From contig NZ_QXED01000016.1 in assembly GCF_003583365.1 (NCBI RefSeq), forward strand, positions 40,483 to 104,482: 64,000 nt of DNA, given 5' to 3'. The first letter of the stretch is position 1; each line of letters begins with the position of its first letter. The stretch comes from Fibrisoma montanum (lineage in GTDB: Bacteria; Bacteroidota; Bacteroidia; Cytophagales; Spirosomataceae). The position numbers and the translations under genes were made by a program. Positions 58,099 through 64,000 of this stretch are shown here, piece by piece. The notes under the pieces were generated by a model. It was not told the DNA's origin, ran no database searches, and saw nothing but the letters and a program-made list of their open reading frames with translations.

Positions 58099-60564
58099 TT
58101 ACGCGCCCCCGGCCCGGCGTTTTTCGTCCTCGGCTCCGGTGGTACGTCGGCGAGTCGGAGTCACTTTGTCGTTGCCAAACCGGTAGGAGAACGACAGGGT
58201 AGCCGTGCGGGAATCCCGGCGTTGATAGAACCGCTCGATGTAGTTGTCGTAGGCCGACACCGCCCGTACTTTCTGCGTGAAGAAGATATCCGCTACGTTC
58301 AGGCGCAGTGTTCCCTTTCGCTCCCAGAGGGCTTTCTGAAATCCGGCCGTCACCTGACCGTTGGGCCGTACGCGCAGGAAACCGTACTGCTCCCCCGACT
58401 GGAAGCTGCCGTTCAGCTCGGCCGACCAGCCTTTACTGAGCGTGAACGTATGGTTGCTGCTCAGATTAAACGCCGGACGCCCTTTATTCAGCGCCGTACC
58501 GGCCAGATTACCCACAAAATGGCTGTAGTAGAACACGGCGTTGTTGTACATCTGCCACCATTTGGCCGGCTGCACCGGGGCCGTGATGGTCAGGGCAAAA
58601 TAATCCTGCCGGTTCAGGTTTACGGCCGTGGACAATACGGTTGAATCCGTTTCGGGCTGCACTACGCCTATGATGGGCAAGTTCGTGCGGCTGTAGCTCA
58701 GCCCGGTACTGAACGTCCCTTTAAACGTATGCGTCAATTCGAGGTTGTAGCTGGTTTCGGGCCGCAGGTTGGGATTACCCGAGCCGGCTGTAGTGGGGTC
58801 GATAATAATCCGGAACGGATTCAGCTGTCCGTACGACGGGCGGTTAATCCGGCGGCTCAACGTCAGGTTCAGTTCATGATTTTTGCTCAGCGTTCGTTTA
58901 ATGGCCGCGCTGGGAAATAACTGCGCATACCGGCGCGTAAAGCTGCTGTCACCTACCGCCTGCCGCCCCTCCGCCAGTGTTTGCTCGGCCCGTACGCCAA
59001 ACTGAAGCGTGGTTTTGGCGAGGGTCCGGCTCCAGTTCCCGTAAGCCGCCAGGATAGTCTCGTCGTAGCGGAAGCGGTTGGTACGGCTCAGGTCGACGAT
59101 CGTCAGCGCTCCTTCGGTCAGGCGAAACACGACGTCGTTGTCCGACGACACCCGGCTGGCTTTCACGCCAGCCTCCAACCGGCTGCGTCTGGCGAGCGGG
59201 CGGGTGAAATCAGCCTTGGCCGACATGATGGTCAGATCGCCCTGCTGGTCGCCAACGAGGAGCGTGTTGATCCGGTCAGACAACGCATAGTTTGTAACCA
59301 GCTCCTGCAGGCGGTCCGTGCGGTAGCGGGCGTAGTCGACATCGGCCGTCAGCTCGGGGCTATTGGTAGAGTCGGCGAAGTTGTGTTTAACGTTAAAATT
59401 AATCGATCCGTTCGGCGACAGGAAGTTGCGCGTGTTGCGGGCGTTGTAAACATCCGTCGGCCGACCGGCTGCGTCGTACAGGGTCGTCTGGTTCTGCGCA
59501 ATCTGACCGGGCGATCGGCTCTGCTGGTAGCTGCCGACCAGGCCCAGCACCGTCCGCTTGGAGAGGGTATAATCCAGCCCCGCCCGGGCGGAGTGCGACA
59601 GGAAATACATCCGGCTCCGGTTAATCTGGTCGCTGCTGCCGGTCAGCGTCTGCTGCCGGTTCGGCCCAACACTATAAAAATCGCGGTGAATATCGAGCAT
59701 GGCCAGTCCATCGCGGTTGGCGTAATTGTACGAGCCGAACAGATTCAGCCCTTTCTTCCGATTGTTGAGTGTAAGGCCCGCCGTGTATTTATCGTACTGG
59801 CTCCGGCCGTAGCTGCCCTGTACAGTTCCGTTGGTCCCCAGCCGCTGGTCTTTGCGGAGGTTGATGGCAATGATCCCCGCGGTGCCCTGGGCGTCGTACT
59901 TGGCCGGCGGGTTTGTAATCAGTTCAATGCTTTTCAACTGATCGGCGGGTAAGGCCCGCAGGTAGTCGGCCAGTTCGGAGCCGGTCATGGGCTGGCGTTT
60001 GCCGTCGATGAGGACCAGGACGTTCTGCCGCCCGCGCAGGGCCAGGTTGTCGTTGTTGTCAACAGTCACCCCCGGTGCCCGGGCCAGCACATCCAGCGAC
60101 GTATTGCCGGCCGCCAGTGAGCTACCCTCTACGTTCACGACGGTGCGGTCGGCCTGCCGTTCATAGAGCGGTTTCTGAGCCACCACCTTTACTTCGTTCA
60201 GGGTCGTGCTCTGGCTGGCCCGAAGGACCAGCGCCGGCAGGGTCTGGCTGTCTGTGGCTACGTCGACTACGGTGGTTTTCGCTTTCGTAAAGCCCACCTG
60301 CGAAGCGGCTACGTAGTACCGCCCCGGCGCCGACAGGCCGAACAGGTAAGCCCCGTCGGCATCGGTAAACTCCGCCTTGACCACCACCGAATCGCCGGCG
60401 CGGTGGAGCGTGACGGTGGCAAATTCGACCGGCAAGCCAGACTCGGTCCGAACAGTTCCCTTCAACTGACCCGTTGATTGAGCCTGACTCTTACCACTGT
60501 ACACGGCTATGGTAAGCAGCATCAGTAGCATTGATACGTATTTTGGGTAAAGCGCTGTTTTCAT
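58099..60564 (-). CDS. TonB-receptor-like outer-membrane barrel protein (OMP_b-brl_3 type)
   Basis: From ATG 60564 (821 residues) there is a signal peptide (YVSMLLMLLTIAVYSGKSQA). A carboxypeptidase-regulatory domain follows (GQLKGTVRTESGLPVEFATVTL), then a plug-like region (RQADRTVVNVEGSSLAAGNTSLDVLARAPGVTVD, VLIDGKRQPMTGSELADYL, SIELITNPPAKYDAQGTAGIIAI). A barrel ends ATLSFSYRFGNDKVT with a basic tail. It is a paralogue of the protein at 48650. A MarR regulator is divergent from it, with a palindrome in the gap, so it is probably regulated by that protein. Confidence 0.9.
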   Translation of the reverse strand: MKTALYPKYVSMLLMLLTIAVYSGKSQAQSTGQLKGTVRTESGLPVEFATVTLHRAGDSVVVKAEFTDADGAYLFGLSAPGRYYVAASQVGFTKAKTTVVDVATDSQTLPALVLRASQSTTLNEVKVVAQKPLYERQADRTVVNVEGSSLAAGNTSLDVLARAPGVTVDNNDNLALRGRQNVLVLIDGKRQPMTGSELADYLRALPADQLKSIELITNPPAKYDAQGTAGIIAINLRKDQRLGTNGTVQGSYGRSQYDKYTAGLTLNNRKKGLNLFGSYNYANRDGLAMLDIHRDFYSVGPNRQQTLTGSSDQINRSRMYFLSHSARAGLDYTLSKRTVLGLVGSYQQSRSPGQIAQNQTTLYDAAGRPTDVYNARNTRNFLSPNGSINFNVKHNFADSTNSPELTADVDYARYRTDRLQELVTNYALSDRINTLLVGDQQGDLTIMSAKADFTRPLARRSRLEAGVKASRVSSDNDVVFRLTEGALTIVDLSRTNRFRYDETILAAYGNWSRTLAKTTLQFGVRAEQTLAEGRQAVGDSSFTRRYAQLFPSAAIKRTLSKNHELNLTLSRRINRPSYGQLNPFRIIIDPTTAGSGNPNLRPETSYNLELTHTFKGTFSTGLSYSRTNLPIIGVVQPETDSTVLSTAVNLNRQDYFALTITAPVQPAKWWQMYNNAVFYYSHFVGNLAGTALNKGRPAFNLSSNHTFTLSKGWSAELNGSFQSGEQYGFLRVRPNGQVTAGFQKALWERKGTLRLNVADIFFTQKVRAVSAYDNYIERFYQRRDSRTATLSFSYRFGNDKVTPTRRRTTGAEDEKRRAGGA

Positions 60565-60594
60565 ACATGCGTAATTAGACGACCAGACAAATCT

Positions 60595-60606
60595 ATGATA
60601 TATCAT
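60595..60606. promoter_or_regulatory. Candidate MarR operator
   Basis: ATGATATATCAT is a perfect 12-bp palindrome in the gap between the divergent barrel-receptor and MarR genes. It is flanked by ATCT on the left and AGAT on the right, which extends the dyad with an offset. MarR proteins usually bind AT-rich palindromes in such shared promoters. Confidence 0.45.
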
Positions 60607-60735
60607 TTAGATAAAGAGACGGATTTGAACTGAATTGTGCGAAAAGCAGGACGAATGAACTATTTTGCGGATGAACGGTCGATTTACGGCGAGTTTGGAT
60701 ATACTTGCAGCCAAAATCCCTTCCGTAGCGGTTCT

Positions 60736-61176
60736 ATGCTGAATGACGTCATTTTTTACGTGCTCGACAAAACAATCAAACGCTACCGGCAATACGCCCA
60801 GAGCAACATTGATCGGGCAGGCATCCCAATCACTGTCGACCAGTGGTTGGTGTTAAGTGTCATTCAGGAATCGCCCGAGCTGGGGCAGACGGAGATTGCC
60901 GAGCGGGTGTTTAAGGATCAGGCGTCGGTGGCCCGCATCATCGACCTGCTGGTTAAAAAAGAGCTGCTCGTGCAGAGCGCCAGCCAGCAGGACCGTCGGC
61001 GCGTAGACCGGGCCATTACGCCCCAGGGGCAGGCGCTTCTGCAGGCCGTTGCGCCCATTATTGCCCGGAACCGTAGCGTGGCTCTGCAGGGGCTTTCAGA
61101 ACCGGCCATTGAGCAACTGCGGCAAACGCTGGAGACGATCTACGGCAACTGCCACACCACGACCGCCGAGGATTGA
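60736..61176 (+). CDS. MarR-family transcriptional regulator
   Basis: From ATG 60736 (146 residues, the normal MarR size) the protein has N-terminal dimer helices (VIFYVLDKTIKRYRQYAQS). The winged helix is LGQTEIAERVFKDQASVARIIDLLVKKELLVQSASQQDRRRVDRAIT, with the wing Asp-Arg-Arg typical of MarR. The C-terminal dimer helices follow. It is divergent from the barrel receptor and upstream of a small hypothetical and a desaturase. It likely senses a small phenolic or lipid ligand. Confidence 0.88.
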   Translation: MLNDVIFYVLDKTIKRYRQYAQSNIDRAGIPITVDQWLVLSVIQESPELGQTEIAERVFKDQASVARIIDLLVKKELLVQSASQQDRRRVDRAITPQGQALLQAVAPIIARNRSVALQGLSEPAIEQLRQTLETIYGNCHTTTAED

Positions 61177-61225
61177 CAACCGCCCACAGCGGCCCCTGCG
61201 CCTGCCGCAATTTCTCAGTCGCTGT

Positions 61226-61663
61226 ATGAAATGGGTTCTCTTCGCGGGCATCGCCCTGCTGTTCGCAGCAATTCTCTTCCCGAAACAAACCCTCGTTATT
61301 GCTTTCATTACCGGCGGCAGGTTCATGGCTCCGGAAGGGTCTGCCATCCTGACGCAGTACTGGTTCGGGAAGGGCGATACGCTACAGCTGAACCCGGAGT
61401 ACATCAGCCGGTCGCCGGTGGTGCGGAACGCACTTAAAGGTCTGCAACCCGGAGCGGTTCGGCGGGTTACGATCACCGTACGCGATAACCTCGTGCATGC
61501 ATTCGACTGTACACCGTTTGCCGGTTCAAACCATCAGTTAGTTGACGGTCTTGACGAGTACGTCCCCCGGGCGGGTTTTCTGACTTTCTACATGTACTTC
61601 AGGTCGTTGTTGGTTTTCAGCCGGATAATTCCCAGTCGGTTCAGCAGGCGGATAAGGGGGTAG
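61226..61663 (+). CDS. Small membrane-anchored protein of unknown function, possibly extended at its 3' end
   Basis: From ATG 61226 the product is 145 residues: an N-terminal membrane segment (WVLFAGIALLFAAILF), a soluble part (SAILTQYWFGKGDTLQLNPEYISRSPVVRNALKGLQPGAVRRVTITVRDNL), and an odd C-terminus. The last 25 codons overlap, on the other strand, the conserved end of the desaturase gene. Such an antisense overlap suggests that the original stop codon or frame was lost, so the true product may end earlier. No family is recognised. Confidence 0.5.
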   Translation: MKWVLFAGIALLFAAILFPKQTLVIAFITGGRFMAPEGSAILTQYWFGKGDTLQLNPEYISRSPVVRNALKGLQPGAVRRVTITVRDNLVHAFDCTPFAGSNHQLVDGLDEYVPRAGFLTFYMYFRSLLVFSRIIPSRFSRRIRG

Positions 61664-62340
61664 GTCGGGTCAAACTCGTGCCAGCGAAAACCGCCGAAGT
61701 TGGCCCGGCCGCCAAACTTATGGTGGTTGTTGTGGTACGACTCGCCCATCATCAGAAAATCGAACGGCAGCAGATTCCGGGCCGTATCGTCGACGGCGAA
61801 GTTGACGTAGCCATAGCGGTGCGCGTACCAGTTGATGATGGCGCCGTGAATGGGTCCCATCAGGTAATGCACCGGCAGCAAGGCAAACCACCACAGCGAC
61901 GGCGCATAGGCGATGTACACCAGCGTATAGGCCGTACCCCAGGCAATACGTACCGGCCAGCGGTCGCCGAGCCACTCCATAAATGCCCAGTACGGCACCC
62001 CTTTCTTGAACTTGAGGGCGACCGTGTCGCGGTTATTCAGGATGTCGTTGTAGACCAGGCGCGTCTTCCACATCATATCAAACAGCCCCGTTGAGTACGA
62101 CGGTGAGTGCGGGTCGTTTTCCGTGTCGGCATGGGCGTGGTGCAGCCGGTGCATAATGCCGTAGGCCCGCGGGCTCAGAAACGACGATCCCTGCCCGATG
62201 AACGTCAGTACGTAAAAGAACTTCTCCCAGCCGGGACTCATGGTAAACATCCCGTGGGCGGCATAGCGGTGGAGAAAAAAGGTCTGGGTGAAAATGGACA
62301 GATACCAGTGGCAGGCAAAAAACGTAAGGATGATAAGCAT
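61588..62340 (-). CDS. Fatty-acid/acyl-CoA desaturase
   Basis: The 250-residue membrane enzyme has the three His boxes of the stearoyl-CoA-desaturase-like family: HRYAAH near residue 25, HRLHHAH near 64, and YHNNHH near 204. The spacing is right and hydrophobic segments lie between them. It introduces a double bond into acyl chains, usually delta-9, and adjusts membrane fluidity. It is slightly shorter than plant-like enzymes, as is usual in Bacteroidota. Its 3' end overlaps the convergent small gene by 76 bases. Confidence 0.9.
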   Translation of the reverse strand: MLIILTFFACHWYLSIFTQTFFLHRYAAHGMFTMSPGWEKFFYVLTFIGQGSSFLSPRAYGIMHRLHHAHADTENDPHSPSYSTGLFDMMWKTRLVYNDILNNRDTVALKFKKGVPYWAFMEWLGDRWPVRIAWGTAYTLVYIAYAPSLWWFALLPVHYLMGPIHGAIINWYAHRYGYVNFAVDDTARNLLPFDFLMMGESYHNNHHKFGGRANFGGFRWHEFDPTYPLIRLLNRLGIIRLKTNNDLKYM

Positions 62341-62450
62341 AGTGAAACCGAAACGTGGCGGTGCAAAATTGCCCCGGCAGCCATCCCGGCTCCATGATCT
62401 TTATCAGCCCCGGCGCTGATTCAGGCCAGTCCGCGAAAACAACGTTTCTG

Positions 62451-64000
62451 CTATTGACGCGTATCGCCTTGATCAGCCAGCAGCCGACCAGCCCAGCCCC
62501 GCATGCCGATGGTAGCGATCAGGAGCATGGTGGCGGAACTGAGCGGCATCAGAATGGCGGCTACTACCGGCGACAGATTACCCGCCACGGCGAACCACAA
62601 ACCGACCCCGTTGTACAGCAACGAAATGCAGAAGCTGAACCGAATCAGTCGCATGGCAAATCGGCTGTAGCGCAAAAAACCGGGCAACCGGGTGAGCGAC
62701 GACGCGTCCAGAATGGCATCGCTCGACGGCGTAAACTGAACCGTATCCTCCGACACGGCAATGCCGACATCCGCCTGTTTCAGCGCCCCTGCGTCGTTGA
62801 GACCGTCGCCGATCATAACGACCCGACGGCCTTTCGCCTGAAGTTGCTGAATGAAAGCCAGCTTTTCCGGCGGCCGACACTGAAAGACCAGGTGATCGTC
62901 GGTCGCGAACCACTCGGTTAATTCCGCCCGCGCCGTATCGGTATCGCCCGAGAGCAGGTACAGCTCGTACGTCTGCCTGAGTTCGTTCAGCAGCGAGGCT
63001 ACCCCCGGCCGGTACTGGTTCGGGAAGTGGAAAGAGCCCATCGGAATTCCGTCGATGCTGATGTACACGGCCGCTCCCGCCGAGGTCTGGTCTGACAGGC
63101 TGCCGGCCGGATCGACAAACGAGCGCGCGCCCAGCCTGACCCGGATACCACTGACGTACGCGTCAATGCCCTGCCCCGGCGTTTCCACAAACCGGCTGAC
63201 GGGCCTGGGGGCAGCCTCCGCCAGATACGCCACCAGCCGACGGCTGAGGGGGTGGGCCGACTGTTGCGCGACCGATGCAATCAGCGACCGTTCGAACGAA
63301 TCCAGACCGAACGAGAAGGATTCCGTCGGTTCCGTACGCGCCGTAGCCGTCAGGGTGCCGGTTTTGTCAAAAACAAGGGTATCGCAGGCAGCCATCTGCT
63401 CGATTACGTCCGCATTTTTCAGGTAGAACCGCAGCTTACCCAACAGCCGCATGCCGGTTCCGAGCGCGAACGGATACGACAGCGACAGTACACACGGGCA
63501 GGCAACAATCAGCACGGCGGTGCTGGCATTCAGGGCTTTTTCCGGATCGACTACGTACCAGTACGCCCCAACCAGAACGGCCAGGATAAGTACCGTACGG
63601 GTAAAGTACTTTCCCACGGCATCGGCAAAGGTTTGCATACGGCTGGGCGCTTCCTTCCGAAACACGTCGTTGTTCCAGAGCTGGGTCAGGTAGCTCTGCG
63701 ATACGTCCCGCACCACTTCCAGCTCAATGGCCTCGCCGACCTGTTTGCCCCCGGCGTACAGCAACGTACCGGGCTCTTTATGTTCCGGCGTCGATTCGCC
63801 CGTCACGAAACTGTAGTCAATCGAGCCCGTACCTGTATACAGGATACCATCGGCCGGAATCAGTTCGCCGTGCCGAATCCGAATCCGGTCGCCTTTGCGC
63901 AGCTCCGTAACCGGAACGATTTCCTCGCGGGGGGTAATGGGCGTGGGGCAGGGGGCGAAGGGCAGGGGGTGCGGGGCTGAGGTAGCGGGGGGCGAAGGGC
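62451..64000 (-). CDS. ccoI: CcoI, copper-transporting P-type ATPase for cbb3 assembly (5' end beyond the window)
   Basis: About 516 codons are present. The visible motifs are FVTGES (actuator), ACPCVLSLSYPF (metal site CPC), VFDKTGTL (phosphorylation), and GDGLNDAGALKQADVGIAV (hinge). It delivers copper to CcoN. Just before the actuator, residues encoded at about 63929-64000 are a low-complexity Pro-rich run (SPPATSAPHPLPFAPCPTPI) in place of the usual short linker, made by the same G-rich sequence family found in ccoG. The metal-binding N-terminus is outside the window. The gene is about 14 kb from the rest of the cco genes. Confidence 0.9.
   Translation of the reverse strand, partial: PSPPATSAPHPLPFAPCPTPITPREEIVPVTELRKGDRIRIRHGELIPADGILYTGTGSIDYSFVTGESTPEHKEPGTLLYAGGKQVGEAIELEVVRDVSQSYLTQLWNNDVFRKEAPSRMQTFADAVGKYFTRTVLILAVLVGAYWYVVDPEKALNASTAVLIVACPCVLSLSYPFALGTGMRLLGKLRFYLKNADVIEQMAACDTLVFDKTGTLTATARTEPTESFSFGLDSFERSLIASVAQQSAHPLSRRLVAYLAEAAPRPVSRFVETPGQGIDAYVSGIRVRLGARSFVDPAGSLSDQTSAGAAVYISIDGIPMGSFHFPNQYRPGVASLLNELRQTYELYLLSGDTDTARAELTEWFATDDHLVFQCRPPEKLAFIQQLQAKGRRVVMIGDGLNDAGALKQADVGIAVSEDTVQFTPSSDAILDASSLTRLPGFLRYSRFAMRLIRFSFCISLLYNGVGLWFAVAGNLSPVVAAILMPLSSATMLLIATIGMRGWAGRLLADQGDTRQ
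63929..64000. repeat. G-rich repeat inside ccoI (runs past the window end)
   Basis: GCGTGGGGCAGGGGGCGAAG followed by GGCAGGGGG and GGCGAAGGGC repeats the units seen at 45859-45884. Only one arm is visible; the other arm, if present, lies outside the window. The reading frame of ccoI remains open through it. Confidence 0.65.

Overview
The window reads as a piece of chromosome from a Cytophagales bacterium of the phylum Bacteroidota, most likely a Spirosomataceae member (Spirosoma, Fibrella, Larkinella type). This is inferred from the gene set: CarboxypepD_reg/TonB outer-membrane receptors, a subtilisin with a C-terminal type IX secretion sorting domain, a fused CcoNO cbb3 oxidase with a single-heme CcoP, LytS/LytTR and REC-CRP two-component systems, and TAnnTTTG-like -7 boxes. 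No rRNA or ordinary tRNA gene is visible. The right end cuts through the 5' part of ccoI.

Layout. 0-9 kb: secreted or membrane unknowns, a universal stress protein (USP), an MCP-type sensor stub, a histidine kinase/REC-CRP pair, a stand-alone PAS protein, a UbiA-family prenyltransferase and a CheY-like regulator. 9-13 kb: a lipoprotein, a T9SS subtilisin and a macrodomain hydrolase in tandem, then a MarR regulator. 13-19 kb: a six-gene co-directional run of TonB receptor, acyl carrier protein, fasciclin protein, a second carrier whose phosphopantetheine serine is replaced by Glu, a phytoene-synthase homologue that has lost both Asp motifs, and an intact phytoene synthase. 19-22 kb: GIN-domain protein, SDR, PfkB, CDF-like transporter. 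22.3-25.1 kb: a compositionally distinct (AT-richer) IS1595-type transposon with 29-bp inverted repeats and three passenger genes including a PIN-domain protein. 25-33 kb: a stress/respiration-flavoured region with two USPs each paired with a 131-residue partner, a fixH remnant, an L,D-transpeptidase, a second kinase/REC-CRP pair and a thioredoxin-fold protein without CxxC. 32.6-36.5 kb: dabA/dabB, an inorganic-carbon uptake complex. 36.7-38.5 kb: LytTR/LytS pair. 39-42 kb: small secreted protein and a serine-hydrolase operon. 42-48.4 kb: the cbb3 oxidase cluster ccoS-ccoNO-ccoQ-ccoP-ccoG-ccoH-safE. 48.6-62 kb: two barrel receptors, ArsC-like protein, Nif3-like protein with a Tat-like signal, truncated hemoglobin, arginyltransferase-like protein, PAS kinase with several single-domain regulators, MarR regulator, desaturase. 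62.4-64 kb: ccoI.

The most unusual things are (1) the carotenoid-type operon that carries an intact and a catalytically dead copy of both a carrier protein and a prenyl-condensing synthase, and (2) a family of G-rich imperfect palindromes found between ccoQ and ccoNO and also inside the reading frames of ccoG and ccoI, reminiscent of the in-frame palindromic elements known from Rickettsia. The cbb3 oxidase, truncated hemoglobin, USPs and REC-CRP regulators together suggest adaptation to low or changing oxygen. That last statement is inference from gene content.
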